Part shown: positions 24,391 to 37,304 of the stretch, one piece after another | Layout of the letters: the number at the start of each line of letters is the position of its first letter | How positions within the stretch are numbered: position 1 is the stretch's first letter | Source: Gibbula magus | Lineage: Eukaryota; Mollusca; Gastropoda; Trochida; Trochidae | DNA length: 64,000 nt | Reading direction: 5' to 3' | Assembly (NCBI GenBank): GCA_936450465.1 | Contig: OW388297.1 | Coordinates: 28,352,387 to 28,416,386 of the forward strand | The notes under the pieces: model-generated | The model's database searches: none | What the model was told of the DNA's origin: nothing | What the model saw: the letters and a program-made list of their open reading frames with translations, nothing else | Program-made: the position numbers and the translations under genes

Positions 24391-25861
24391 TCAGCTTTTT
24401 AAAGCTAATGTTTTTTCAGAAGACAGACGGTTGAAATGTGAATTGCCCTTCCTTGTTTTACCACTTTCCGTACTTCAGTGTTACTTACAAATCAGTTGAG
24501 AAGGGCGTAAACATATGCTCAGAAACGTTGCGAATGTTTTTAATAATATAGCTGCTATCCACAAGTTTGCTTTTCCTAGATCTACATTTGTTGTACAAAC
24601 ATCTAACTTCAAAACCTATTTATTTACTTTGACTCATATTTATCACACAGAACTATATGAATCTGAAGTGTTAGACCTTTGAAGTCTGATCAACTTCATT
24701 ATATGGTAATTATCATATAATATCAAGCTTTGGAGTTGGCCTTTACATTCATGAGCATTAAGTATATCTAATCAGTAATCCTGTAGCCCCTACGAAATAA
24801 ATAATTATTATTGTATTGTATTGTAGTGAACAATCGACAGATGATCGAAATCAAAAGGTAGTAATGAAAATGCATCTTTTTTCCCGATGTTATTCAGACT
24901 TCAAAACAAGATTCAGTACACATACAGTCATTCACTGAGAATCCGAGTTGAACCTAGTCCAGAAGTAAACCTCTTGTGGTATACATTTCAATAATATTGT
25001 ATTTATGATACCACGATGCATATATCTATTTCAAACAATAGCTTTTAAGAATGGTCACATTATTGTGACTGAGTCCCGAAGTAATGCGTCTTGTTTCTCA
25101 GATGTTATTAATGTCATATTGATATGAGAAATATTTATCCTCATATTTCGCATTACCACGCATTCGACCCACGCATATGAGATTACTTGGGATTTGAGGG
25201 CAGCTTATGTCATCAGAACATCGAGTAGGGATGATGACAGTTTTGTATTAGGATCAAGCAAGATCAACATCAGATCGATGTACACATGAACCATAAGGAA
25301 AGCTATGATCATGATGTGCGAGATTGTTATAATCCTAAATCTTATACGGAACTCCAGGATCGGATTTCATGTGGTTACATTTCTATATCCTATTATTTCA
25401 ACAAACATGTTGTAGTGTTGATCATTTCCTGCTTAATCATCTTGAAAAGGTTGATAAGCAAATGTCATGAGGACTTTGGTCAACATATTCAGCAACTTAC
25501 AAAGTGATTTTGTTATACTTAAAAATTTAATCTGAAATAGGTTTTAAAGACCTGTAATGATAAATTTGCAAAGCTCTAACTAATGTCTTTCTTGTTGGAC
25601 GTTTATGGAATTCGATTGAAAGCATCTTCATTGTCTATGGCACTTTGTCTCACGGCAATGTTAGAGCATGTTCGAGAGGAAATTGCACCGAAAATATGAA
25701 CATGCATTCTGTATGCTCCACGGGTCCTTTCTTATGTCACCTTCTAGCCACGCATTATCATGAATGTTGTTAAGTTTCTTAAACGTTTATGTAAAACTAG
25801 AGCTGCAATTTAAAATGCATAAACCTGTTATCTTTTATTTGCCTTTTGCCTTTATACTGAA

Positions 25862-26640
25862 TAAAATGTCTGTCCATCTGGCCACCAGTAGAAGCGCATC
25901 AAATTACAATCGTCTGGTTGTACTCTTACCTGTAGTACACTGTCATATTATCACCCATGACAGATATCTCTTCTAAATCTTAACAATATTCCTAACAGGC
26001 TGTTCAGCAAATTTGGTCCTGATAGAAGTTCTGAGTTTAGTGAAACCCCATTGCAGATTTTGGCGCAGTCAAAGACAACTCGTATCTTGTCTTGCTTGTG
26101 TGGGTGGTAGACTGTGTGATGCGGAATGTACCACTCTTTACCTTCTGCGCATTCGGGATTGCTGTCTGGAATCTTTTCTGCATACTTCTTGTCCAGGAGG
26201 CTCTGCATGAAAACTTTATAGTCTTCACAGAATTTATTATTATTTGCTAGTTTTCTTCTTAGACTGTCCAGACGTTGTAATGCCATTCTTCGATTGTCAG
26301 GTAACTGAACATCATCCTTTGGAAATGGCAAATTGATGTAGTAGTCAAATAAATGAATTGACCTTTCGACCTTTTCCATGAATTTCGTATCTTCAAATGA
26401 TGGTTGTTTCTTTTCATTAGACAAGGACTCTGGGAAATTAAAATCTATTGACTGTCTTACAATCTTCTCTAGTTTATGTGAGTTCTCCAATACTTCAATT
26501 GCAGTCATCTCAGCTCTGTTTACATAGCAAGTTGTCCTTCCTTGGTTGAGATTCCCATCTGTAGGCCGAATGACATTCCACATTACAGCACATTGTTTCT
26601 TATCAATATACCAATGTCTAGTCCTTGGTTAACTCTTGGC
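25862..26640 (-). pseudogene. BEL/Pao LTR retrotransposon fragment: protease tail to start of reverse transcriptase
   Basis: The main frame (25,951-26,583) gives 210 residues. The middle part (ALQRLDSLRRKL, FMQSLLDKKYAEKI) and the block WYIPHHTVYHP...KIRVVFDCAKICNG, then LNSELLSGPNLLNSLLGILL, are the standard lead-in to Pao-type reverse transcriptase. Upstream in another frame GLDIGILIRNN fits the end of the BEL aspartic protease. Downstream, after two stops and a shift, QVRVQPDD and FYWWPDG continue the reverse transcriptase. The catalytic YVDD region, RNase H, integrase and LTRs are absent. It is a dead internal fragment at a place where U1 and U3 have other sequence. Confidence 0.9.
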
Positions 26641-27175
26641 ATGGGTATAACATTCTGTTGATCATGGTCACCAACTTCCAAACTGTCCACAGCGTAACGT
26701 CAAAACCTGGTTGACATCAAGGTGCAATGATATCATTAATGTGGTAGCGTTACCATGCTCCGACATCATTGGACTAGGCGTCTAACGCCTGCTTTGACTT
26801 TATTTATTATCTTGTGTTGATATACGTGACATTACAAGACACTTTTGAATTCTATATTCATTGACATAGACCCGCTTATTTTCACCTGGCGATATGCACG
26901 TTTTGACTCCCATTAACATATAGGATGTTTCCACAAGAAGTGAAACAGTATTTGTTATAATAAGTTACTAATTTCTATCTTGACTTTTGGTTAATTTTTA
27001 TTTAACGTAAAGCCAAACTTTCCACGATTTGCACATCCTTTCATAAAACGTTGGAAATCATTGAATCACTTGACATAGGATCTCCTCAACTTTATCTTGA
27101 TGTTTTGCTGAATGAGCTTAAGGCTTAATATTTTCGTAAATAATGTTATTAGATTCTTCTTATGCATTACCCATA

Positions 27176-28977
27176 GGGGATTCTCAATATTTAAGCATGC
27201 ATACGACCAATTACCTCCTCGAAACGAAAACGAGGCTAAGGTTCCTGGTTCGCTTTATTGCTGCATATCGGTACTACCGGCCGCTCTGTGTCTCGATTTC
27301 TATCGATGGGAACTGAATGAATAGGTATGTTTCCTGCAATTCAAGATTTAAAAAAAAAGTGTTTTGAAAATAAAATCGACAAATGAATGGTAATTCATTC
27401 GGGTTTAGGAACGTTTATATATATTTTAATTGGTGGTAAATTCAAGAGTTCTCATTTTGTCATCGGCCCAAAAACATGATGATTTGTATTTCTTATCAGG
27501 CCAATAATTTTTAATTTTTCGTAATCATTCGGCAAACTATATCCCAAATATAATGATAACAATCCATAAGTTTTGAACCTATAATTATTGGGTCAATGAC
27601 CGACTGCGGTAACTAAAAACGTCTTGAAAGTGCTGCCCACTTCTATCCCTCAAATGAACACAATATTAATAGAAAGCAAAGTGTAAATATTTATTGATAT
27701 TCTTATCGACATAATGGTCAGAATATTTTTCAAGAAAATTCTATTAAATCATAAATATTCATTGAAAAAAGAACTAATACTCTTGTAAATAACTATAACA
27801 TAATATTGTCTGTCATTTCCATTCAGACATCAGTGCTGTATAACTAATAAACATTTACTACAGGACACATTAATCGTAAGAATCAGTATTGTATTTTATG
27901 ACTAGAAATATCTTAAACAAAACAATTAACCGAAAAAGGCCAGTTATAATTTCAAATAAACATAAGTCTATCTGTATAATTAAGGTACTATTTAATGAAT
28001 TATTTAGGACCTTGGGGGCAAAATTTAAAGCTGGGAGATTGCTTGTTTACTTTGAAATGAAAACAGAATTCAGTAAATGATTTAAATTCATATAATAAAA
28101 AGCCATTTTATAATGATAAAGTTGTTTCAAAGCTTATTCACATATATGCATGTGCTCATAAATTGAAATCCTAACAACAATGATAAAATTGATTACTGAC
28201 TTATATTCAAACTTTCCTCACACCATTAATTAAATGTTGCCACAATAGATTAATTGCTAAAATGTTCATGTATTTCTTAAATGTAAATAAGAAGGCTTTG
28301 TTCCTTGTTTTAAATTATTTTGCTACTGCAGGCATACACAGGACTTGATTGAATTATGATACATATGTCTACGTTTCTGATTTAACAACAGAATGTAAAA
28401 ATAACCTGGACTTAGTGAAACTATATTGAAATAACCAATTTGAATAAATTTATACTACAAAATTACATTTTCAAAAACAATAATTGTGTTTGCTTACAGT
28501 ACGTGTACGTTGTTTACAAGCAGAGTCAACAGTTTAGCTGAGTGATGGTTAAGATTTGAAAAGTTTCTGCCCACCCAGTGTCCATATACAATGATTTCAT
28601 GGCATAAATGGGTAGGGTGTCAATGTACATTCATATTAGTTCACATTACAACACTGAAATAACATCGAGTCTGACAGATTTACAGCTCAAAATGACAGAA
28701 AACGCATCGGGGAAGTACCACCGTAAAATATTCGAAAAAAATCGCCTTGCATATAAAATAGAATCCTAGGCGGAGATTATTGAAGATTATCAACTGATGC
28801 ATTGATCTTGAAAGATTTCCTAGTGATTTTATCATAACATCTTTTTTAAAGTAAGTGTTATGTGGAAGAGCAACTGACTTGTCAATGCTATGTGAATGGT
28901 ACTTCCGGGTTTCAAAGTTTTCGATTTTGCGCACTCGGTTGCTTATGGCTCATTTTGAGGCAATATGAAGAATCCCC
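27176..28977. mobile_element. 1.8 kb non-autonomous DNA transposon with TA target duplication
   Basis: Copy U2 is interrupted in the phrase GCATTACCCA|TAACAG, which is continuous in U1 (18,580) and U3 (58,885). The insert begins GGGGATTCTCAATATT and ends with the inverse of GGGGATTCTTCATATT, with TA on each side (27,174-27,175 and 28,978-28,979). The terminal repeat is about 9 perfect bases plus several more imperfect ones. The interior is AT-rich except for a GC-richer stretch at 27,205-27,310. The longest frame (28,680-28,934, minus) has no transposase motif. The TA duplication suggests Tc1/mariner-type mobilisation, which is inference. Confidence 0.75.
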
Positions 28978-29250
28978 TATAACAGTGTTTCGCCCAAAGT
29001 GACAGAATGATTCCGAAATGTCAAATGTGTTTACTTGCTTTTCTAGGCTTCATGACAAGGAAATTTAATAACTGCATTATAGTTTTGCAATATTTCACAA
29101 ACCACAAATGGTTTTCCAATCATTAAAATTAAAATATAATATCTCTTAGATAATGATATAATGTTCATAATTTAGACATACGGGCAGAACTGTTACTATA
29201 TGACGAGCAATCAAATACTGGGATTCATCAGTGAAATAAATCAAGCTACA

Positions 29251-29277
29251 GTGAAAATAACTTATATTTTCACTGCA
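29251..29277. other. Perfect 11 bp hairpin
   Basis: CAGTGAAAATA and TATTTTCACTG are exact inverses around a 5-base loop. A second hairpin lies about 200 bp to the right (29,477-29,510), and the stretch between them has no clear match in U1 or U3. Confidence 0.7.
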
Positions 29278-29476
29278 ACCAGTGACTGATACAATTTGAT
29301 GTAAAAAAACAATGGTCTGATGCGGCGAATTGGCTTATGACGTCCCAGTGTTACAGTGTTGACGGGCCGCTCGCTCTCTGTGAAAAAGACCATGTTTGGA
29401 CGTAAATACTGGATATTATCATAATATAATTAGAATATCTGTCAATTCTTGACAAATACCATCTTTATCCCATCTC

Positions 29477-29510
29477 GTGAGGTAGAAAAGTTATATCCTT
29501 TCTACCTCAC
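29477..29510. other. Perfect 12 bp hairpin
   Basis: GTGAGGTAGAAA and TTTCTACCTCAC are exact inverses around a 10-base loop. It may mark the end of a small inserted element spanning about 29,170-29,540. Confidence 0.7.
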
Positions 29511-29635
29511 TCAATTAGATAAACATGGAACGTGTATAAGTCAAGAAAAGACAGATATCATCTGAATAGCATCAGCCAAAGTATCATGGGAAAGAATGGA
29601 TTGCTATATATGGTTGACGAATGTATTTCTTGTTT

Positions 29636-30230
29636 TTTTTTACACTCCGCTACGACATAAATGCAGGTTTAAAGCTGTCTTCCCATCCGTCCTTTTTATA
29701 GTGTCCAATCCAGGCAAGTTTTCTCGGAAACTATTCAATCTAGGTGGATTAAATTTTAAATGTGAGTACTCCTGACCATACACTATATCGAGTTAGAAGT
29801 CCAGTTATTGCCCTTGAATAAACACATTAACTAAGTACCACAACAACTGTGATGTTCCAATGGGGACAAGTTTCCCGAAAATAAATACATCCAGGTGAAT
29901 TACATTTTACTTGTTGGTATTGCTGATGATACTCTTCATCGAGTTTAAAGGCAAGTTCCGAAATATCATTTTTAAGGAGCCATTGTCGTTGAATCTCTAA
30001 TTGAAGTTTGTACTTATAACTGCTGTGATGCTCTAATGGGAACAATTAAGTTATCAGAAAAAAGTACATCAGGGTAAATGAAATTTTGTCATATCAAAGC
30101 CAGTTCCCAAAAGATATTTTTGAAAAAATTATAATATTTTAATCTGTTTTTTAAAAATAGAACCCTTAACAGTTATAATGCACAGTGGCGTATGAGCGTA
30201 TGGCGGGGGTATGTAGGCTATGCTCACTGG
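29636..30230 (+). mobile_element. Degenerate ATACCCCC-family element in U2
   Basis: It starts near CACTCCGCTACGACATAAATG, includes GTGAGTACTCCTGACCATAC and GATGCTCTAATGGGAACAA, and ends GGCGGGGGTATGTAGGCTATGCTCACT. It is orthologous in position to the copies at 20,240 and 61,463 and has no coding capacity. Confidence 0.7.
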
Positions 30231-31240
30231 TTTCTTGTTACTATTTGAGAGTAATCTAATACTCAGTGAAATGTACTACAGTGACCAAGCGGGCCTTTAT
30301 CTTTATACTCTTGTATTTTCCATTGTGCTGTCAATCTTCTTATTGACAGTGGAATTTTGGAAATAATACGCGTACAATTCTTGTACTATTGAAGGTAGTG
30401 TTGTCCCAACTGTAACGATGTTAGATGTGATTATTTAAATGGCATGTACTGAATGTATGTCTAATCGATTATTTTGTCAATTCCTGAAACATGTGACGTC
30501 AGTAAATCATTCGTGTACCGTACATATGTTGTCTGCCTGTCTATTGTGATTAGAATCGACTGAAATACTGTTTTGTATACTCATAAGAAAGAACCATAAC
30601 TCTAAACCACCATGTTGTCAGTCTAGTCAAAATGGTGTTCTCTTCTATGTGCATTAATTTATATCCTTGTCCCGAGTGAAAAACAGGAGCAAAGATGAAT
30701 CTAAATTAGTAATTGTTGTACGTTGTAGTTGAACTTTTTGTTCTACTAAAGCTCCAGACAGTGTTGCCCTTTGGTGATATGATCTGATAAATAAGTGATT
30801 TGTCTGGTCGGACATAATAAAAGCATTATAACATCAAACAGAGAATCAAGCCTCGGAACATGAAGCCGGAGGAAAATTCAGCAAAAAATATGAGAAGATG
30901 CCGTCGGTCATCCTTGGTCACATGGTCAGATTATCTGCCCTTGAGTCAAACACAAGAACTAATGACAAAGCCTCCGTCTTAGATGAAGGATGAACCTGAA
31001 ATGGTATCATGGAGTTTGAAACATTAGGTACAGGGCATCTTCAAGGACTGGATTGGACTTTGAAAATGCAAAGACAAACTTTTCAGCTGTCACCTGAAAA
31101 AAATAGAAAACCTGTGAGATACGAGTTGGAATAACAGGCAATGTAAGGTAAAAAGCGTGCTGAATTTTGCCTTTTGAGATGCTCGCAAGACCAATCGATG
31201 TAGCATTTCTGATGGACTTAAACAATAAAAATGGGTACTT

Positions 31241-32300
31241 AGCAGCCCCGACTTGGTCTCTTGGTACCGCCGCCGCCGCCGCACTTTGTTTTGACTATAA
31301 CTTTTTTATTACAGGGTTTTAACAACTCATATATATATATATATTCTTACTTTTACCCCAGAGCAATTGTTTTGGCATGTTCATATTCAAGGTCAAAGGT
31401 CAAGGTCACGAGTTATAAAATCACTAAAAATGCTTGTAAACGCGCTAGCTTTAAAACTTTTTTAGGTTTATATTTGGTATATATCATCTATGGAGAAGTA
31501 CCAAATTTCTATCAAGTTTCGATTAATATCCGTCAAATGTCAAGGTCACATTGAGGTCACGATTTGGACATGATGTGCAAAAATGTTGTATCTTAGCTAT
31601 TTTCACTTTAAATCATCATAGGATAGTTATTCACAACGAAAGGTGATCAATGAGTGTGACCTTGAAGGTCAAAGGTCACCAGTTCTTAAATCGCAAAATA
31701 ACTTTTTTCCAAGAAGGTATTAACACATCGTATAGATAGAATTTTCCTTATACACCTGGGGAATTATTTTGACATGTTCGCATTCAATGTCAAAAGTCAA
31801 GGTCATGAGTTCTGAGGGCGCTAAAAAAAATCCTTGTAAACCGATAACTTGAAAAATATTTGTGCTATTAGGCTCTTTTTTGGTGTACATCAAGTATCGA
31901 GAATAGTTGAGATTTGAAAAGGTTTTCAATAAAATCCATCAAAGGTCAAGGTCACAGCGAGGTCACGACTTAAGACACTTTAAATCATTACACGATTTTT
32001 ATTCACAATGAAAAGTGATCATTGATTATGTGACCTTTAAGGTCAAATGTCAAAGGTCGAGGTCATGAGATATTGGTAAAGGCCATGTTAACCTTTTGAT
32101 CCAATCAGAAATAGCTATAGGTTTTAAGAACAAGACCTCAGTGAGGATTCAACTTGTTAGTTATAACTCCAATAATGAACAACTTTTTGTTAAGAAATGT
32201 TCCCATTTTATTGTTGCTGTGGAGAAGGCGGATCAGGGAAAGGCGAGACCCTAAGTTTCGGGGCTGCTCTGCTGTTGCAGTGTCCCGCAAACGCTAATCT
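31241..32300 (+). mobile_element. AGCAGCCCCG-ended Helentron-like non-autonomous element
   Basis: The element starts after TT with AGCAGCCCCG (31,241-31,250). The inverse CGGGGCTGCT is at 32,259-32,268, followed by a small CTGC-TGTT-GCAG hairpin and about 20 further bases before host sequence resumes near 32,300. The interior has (CCG)n, a TA run and repeated AAGGTCAAAGGTCAAGGTCA phrases. U3 lacks it at the equivalent place (63,850-63,885). Asymmetric inverted repeats with a 3' hairpin and a T-T insertion site match what is described for Helentron-associated elements. It is non-coding. Confidence 0.65.
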
Positions 32301-32420
32301 AGTTTGACAATGTGATTTTGATGAAAAGACCCAGGGTAGATATATGTACAGATTATGGGAATATTATGCTTTGGGTGGCCGAGAATTGGTGTCTGTAGAA
32401 AAAACAATTAACACAATCTC

Positions 32421-33130
32421 ATATTATATTCAAATACTGATTGCTGAAATGTGATCCTGTCTTAAAGTAATTGATGAACAGTGTAACTTGTTTTCAGAGA
32501 ATTAAGAAGTGGCGAATTGCAAAACTAATGATTCAAACCATATATGGAGAAGGGAACCCTTCATCATAACACATTTTATAGTCTGCCATTTATCTTCTTA
32601 CAAAAATTCCTATTGTATTACAGTTTAGATGTTGAAAGTGAAATAAAACTGGATTCCTGATTACCGGAGGACAATGATGCTGGTTGTGAGGCTGACATCG
32701 CCCGTAGCAACCCTTGACAGAGGATAATTAAAGGAAAACAATTACTAAGCATATGTTTTGCATCAGTTGCCTGAAGACTGCATGATATTGTCAAATATTG
32801 CAGAATATTTTCCTTTAGTTTCATCCGTTTTTCAAGCGCTTGAGATGTTCTCGTTCTTCATTACCCTTTTGTAAACAGTCACCAGGAATCCTTTATAAAA
32901 TCTAGCTATCAAATGGTATCCAAATATAAATATTTATAGTAAAATTTGTTTCATCTAAGATTTACTTGTTTACGACTCCATAATGAGATTGCACATAAAA
33001 TGTTACTTTGTGCATGAAGATTTAAATACAAAGTACAGTTATGCCTGCTAATTCATTTACGATGACATAACAAAGAATCGAAACTTTGACACCAGTGATT
33101 GATAGTTCATAATTGACAGTAGTTGTAATT
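32421..33130. other. AT-rich sequence, no feature seen
   Basis: The duplication homology has ended because U3 runs off the window. No repeat or gene was recognised. Confidence 0.3.
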
Positions 33131-33144
33131 TATATGAGCACTGT

Positions 33145-33186
33145 GGTGTTGTGGTCCAGGGTTCGAATCCCGGTGGTGACAACACC
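33145..33186 (+). repeat. tRNA-like B-box hairpin (tRNA/SINE relic)
   Basis: GGTTCGAATCC (33,160-33,170) is a perfect RNA polymerase III B box inside a T-arm-like stem (CCAGG..CCCGG). The whole is flanked by an exact outer stem, GGTGTTGT (33,145-33,152) and ACAACACC (33,179-33,186). I see no A box or anticodon arm at the right distance, so this is not a complete tRNA gene. A SINE head or a tRNA 3' half is more likely. Confidence 0.4.
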
Positions 33187-33189
33187 TTT

Positions 33190-35955
33190 ATTATGGCTCT
33201 CATAGTTTGTCATATTTCCCTGAGCAAAGTACTTTCACAACTATCTAAATGGGAAGCAGCACCGCAAGTACAGGCCCTATTGGACATATATTATTAGTTT
33301 ACTTCCTCCACAGTAGCAGTAGTCATAAACACCGTATGCTTGATATCAACGTCTCCATCATTGTGACTTTTTTCACACAGGTGGACAATTTCACAGAGAG
33401 AACTCAGGGGAAATATTTGAACCGTACCTAATATGTATAAGATAATAATATAATATAAGATAATATGTTCTGTAAGTAGGTATGATAGGCAAGAGAACGT
33501 GCTATTTAATCTACATACTGAGTTGATGAAATAGTACGCATTAATTCTGGTTACTTCCCACCCTGTACACACAAACTCGCAGTAATAACTTTAGCCAAAA
33601 TTATTCTACTCCATAAGTAAGTTGTAAGTTTGCATATAAGGTTATTATCATGTTCCCCTTAAGTCACATCTAAAAGCGAAACCGTTGATATACTTGAGGT
33701 CCCATTGAGGTCGGATATATAGATTCAAGATTGATATTTAATTTAACTTTTATCAATGAAATCCTACATTTAATACTAACAAATCTGAATATTTCTATTG
33801 ACAGTTGAAGACAGATTCCATATAAATAACACTGATAATCACTGTGAATTGTCCTCAGTATTGAAATAGTGAGAAGTATGCTCGTGACAGACACATTAAG
33901 GTGATATCACAACAGAGATAGATCATTGATAAATATTATTATGTAGTTTGTGCTTTGTGGCATCAACATATGTTGGTAGTAGTGTAGCCCTTATACAAAT
34001 AGTGTGCCTTTTCTTCCAGTATGTCAAACCACCTTAGCGTAGCCTTTGTTTTACGCACAATGAGACATGGGAGGTAACTCTTGACAGAACACACATACAA
34101 CAGCATTGTTGTGAGTAAGCGGCGGCATTCTCGCAAAGACTTAAAATAATATGTATATGTGAAAGCGAAAAATATTTTGTAATGTACAGTGTATTCAAAA
34201 ACCCTATCTCAAGACGCATTTACGAACGCTTATTTATTTATCACGCCCATAAATCATGTTCTCTTTCAATGACAATCCCCATGGAAGAAAGCCCACAAGA
34301 CATTTTATTAGTCTGCTATAAGAACTAGTCTAGATCTCCTTCAGGTTACCTAATATGATTCACACGTCTCATCCAATGTTATGGGTTGAAATATTATCGC
34401 AATATTTCCAGAAAGAAGAAATAAGAGCTCCATTATTTCACAGAAGTAACTTATTGGATCTGAGTGGGAAGCGATATGCCACTCTAGGAATTGGAAAATG
34501 TCCAAAAGGTTGTAGAAAGTAATGAAATGAAAGGAAATATACCAAATATCCGTAGAAAGAAACCAGTCATTACTTTTTATTATTTTGCCTTTCTACTGTA
34601 TAATTAGATAACGGTTTTTCAAAATCAGAATAACATTGAAAGGTGCCTCGTAGACACCATGGACAAGGATTTTTTCATTGTGAAGCATTGTTACATTGCC
34701 ACAATGTATTAACATCCAACAATTATCAATGTATGAAAATATATGCCTTTAAGCTTATCCTTGTCTTTATAAGAAGTTTTGATGAAAGCCAGCACTTTTG
34801 GTCAGGGAACAGAAACGTAAACTTTGCAGAATATCAGTGATTTATTAATTGTCACAGTGCAGGCAATTGAATAGTTGTTTATGTTTCACATTGTTTAAAA
34901 GGTGAATAATTGTGAGTTTTATTTACTCAGATAAATGCTTTTCATTGGTTTAATGATGTCATGACATGTGTTAACGAGACATCATAAATCAAACAAAAGG
35001 TATTCTTTTGTACTTGTATGGGGGAATACGTGTGTATTTTGATATACAATATGTGCCGAAATATATTCAACATTAACATGTTGATCACAACCATGTTGCA
35101 TGTTATCAATATTGATTCAATTTGTCTCAACATACTTATGTCTGAAGGTACTCGAATATGTAGTGCCCACCAAGAAAATTTTTCCTTTATGAAAACTATA
35201 CTTTTGATTCTTTATTAATTTGTATCATTGTATTTTTATGAAACAATTGCCTAGCAATAAATGTAATGAGTCGGGTTTCAGATAATGAAAAGGAAGTTCA
35301 TCTACACCTTTCTACCAAACATTATTTTGGCCCGTCGAGCGAGTCAATACAATGTCTGAAGAAATATAAATTTTGAGCACAGAGGATGCTTTTTAGATAC
35401 TATGATACACACTGACTTGATGGAAGTAGGATTATTGATTGTCAATGTCTGAATTTTTTTTATTGGAATCTTCTCATTGTGTATTTCACAACGAACAGAC
35501 ATAGACAATGACAACAGTGTAACTTTGGTCAGGAGTTCATTTCCTCTTGAAAAGATAAAGTTATCCTACAACAGAGAAGGGTATAGACAAGGGTGATAAT
35601 TGTTTTTGTCACCTCAAGGACGCACTCTATTGATGTGGAGACTTATAAGTAATTACAAATCTTCATCAAAATATCAATATTCGAATATCAAACATTCGAT
35701 TTAACATGTGAAGCTTCGACTGAACACAATGGAGATGGTAACGCTGAAACAGATCACATGTCAATCATGGCCAACATGCATTCATTCACAACCTTCACAT
35801 TTCTTGGAATATTTTAACATTTTCCCTTAAAGAAATGTCCGTCTCTGATCATTATATATTATTCTATATATTATAATTCTTCTTTTTTTTATAGCAATAA
35901 TAAATGTTTAACCAAATTCATCAGTGCTTTGTTTCAGTAGTGTTTAAAGGTGAGA
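33190..35955. other. AT-rich sequence, no clear feature
   Basis: Short open frames only. No tandem arrays or terminal repeats were found. Confidence 0.35.
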
Positions 35956-35959
35956 TGAA

Positions 35960-36140
35960 GTTATTTGTGGTTTAGCACGCCTTTCAATAGTATTTCACTT
36001 ATGTCACTTCTGTCAGTATTATTACAAGGAGAGAGCCTGCAAAGCCACCCATGACTATGGATTGTGGTGAAACATGCGGCCACAACTTGAACCAGCGAGC
36101 TATGGCTGGTACTAGGCTGAAATTCAGTGTAGCATTGCAC
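35960..36140 (-). repeat. Possible SINE-like tail
   Basis: Read on the minus strand, the segment ends with GTGACATAAGTGAAATACTA TTGAAAGGCG (split here) and a TAAACCACAAA phrase. This resembles the 3' region of abundant short repeats in molluscs. I recall this resemblance and cannot check it here. A frame spanning it (35,961-36,227, minus) is probably fortuitous. Confidence 0.25.
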
Positions 36141-36219
36141 CCACACCTTACTGCATGTATACACTTCACAACCTAGAAACACGCTGTGAATGAAAGAAAA
36201 AATAGAGCCATTGGCACTG

Positions 36220-37273
36220 TAGCTCATCAGGTATTCAATATTATATGATAATATTAATATTTACAAATGAAATATGATAAAAAATTATGGGCTTACAAAA
36301 TAAATATTACAAACAATATTTGTTAGATCCTCTCTTCTTCTTTCTCAAGAACCATTTCTCAAAGTTAGAACTCACATATTTGGGATTATCTCCTTCAGTC
36401 TGAAATGAAGAGAACATACAATCTCAAGAGAACTGTTCAAAGCTTGCTACAATGGTATTTTTTTAATAGGTTGTGACCCAGTGATCCATATTTGGGGTCA
36501 GGGGGTCACAAAATCTACATTTTAGAACCCCCATTACCCAAGGAGTCTGCACACAACTTTTCAGCTCTCAATACCTATTGGAACTGGAGAAGAAGATGAA
36601 AATAGGTTTTTAAGGTTGTGACCTCATTTTGGGTCAAGGTGTCACGAAATCTACAATTTAAAATCCCCATTAGCCAAGGAGTCTGTACACAGCTTTTCAG
36701 CTCTTTAGACCTTTTGGAACTTTAGAAAAAGATGAAAACAGGTTTTTAAGGTTGTGACCCCTGTGAACCCAATTGGGGTCAAGGGGTCACAAAATCTACA
36801 TTTTAGAACCCCCATTACCCAAGGAGTCTGCACACAACTTTTCAGCTCTCAATACCTATTGGAACTGGAGAAGAAGATGAAAATAGGTTTTTAAGATTGT
36901 GACCTCATTTTGGGTCAAGGTGTCACGAAATCTAAAATTTAGAATCCCCATTAGCCAAGGAGTCTGTCTGTACACAACTTTTCAGCTCTTTAGACCTTTT
37001 GGATCTTGAGAATAAGATGAAAACAGGTTTTAAGGTTGTGACGCCTGTCACCCCATTTGAGGTTGAGGGGTAATGAAATCTACAATTTAGAATCCCCATT
37101 ACCCAAGGAGTCTGCACACAACTTTTCAGCTCTCTAGACATTTTTGAACTGGAGAAGAATATGAAAATAGGTTTATGTGGATGTGACCCCATTTGAGATC
37201 ACGGGGTCATGAAATCTACAATTTAGAATCCCCATTAGCCAGAAGTCTGCACACAAAATTTCAGCTCATTAGA

Positions 37274-37304
<31 letters not shown>

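Larger units (their letters stand above)
22840..32420. repeat. Segmental duplication copy U2
   Basis: It is collinear with U1 and U3. Anchors are TACTCAATGTCTTCCTGAT (22,862; also 41,987), CATGATGAAGGA, M1 (23,465), M2 (24,135), GAGAAGGGCGTA (24,497), GATCAACATCAGATCGAT (25,261), TGTAGTGTTGATCATTTCC (25,411), GCGTCTAACGCC (26,778; also near 58,378), GTAAAGCCAAACTTTCCACG (27,007), the ATACCCCC-family copy (29,636), TTCTTGTTACTATTTGAGAG (30,231) and GAGAATTGGTGTCTGTAGAAAA (32,382, in part). Compared with U3 it lacks about 57.4-58.2 kb and instead holds a BEL/Pao piece. Confidence 0.7.

Noticed and set aside
26013..26228. Small frames opposite or shifted to the BEL/Pao fragment
   Set aside because: Shadows of the real reverse transcriptase frame.
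14785..32420. Duplication copies as haplotype or assembly duplicates
   Set aside because: The copies are clearly diverged by substitutions and indels and differ in many insertions, which suits old duplication rather than allelic copies.
35961..36227. Minus frame of 88 codons as a gene
   Set aside because: It overlaps a likely SINE-like tail and the terminal repeat of the adjacent element; no domain or splice signals.
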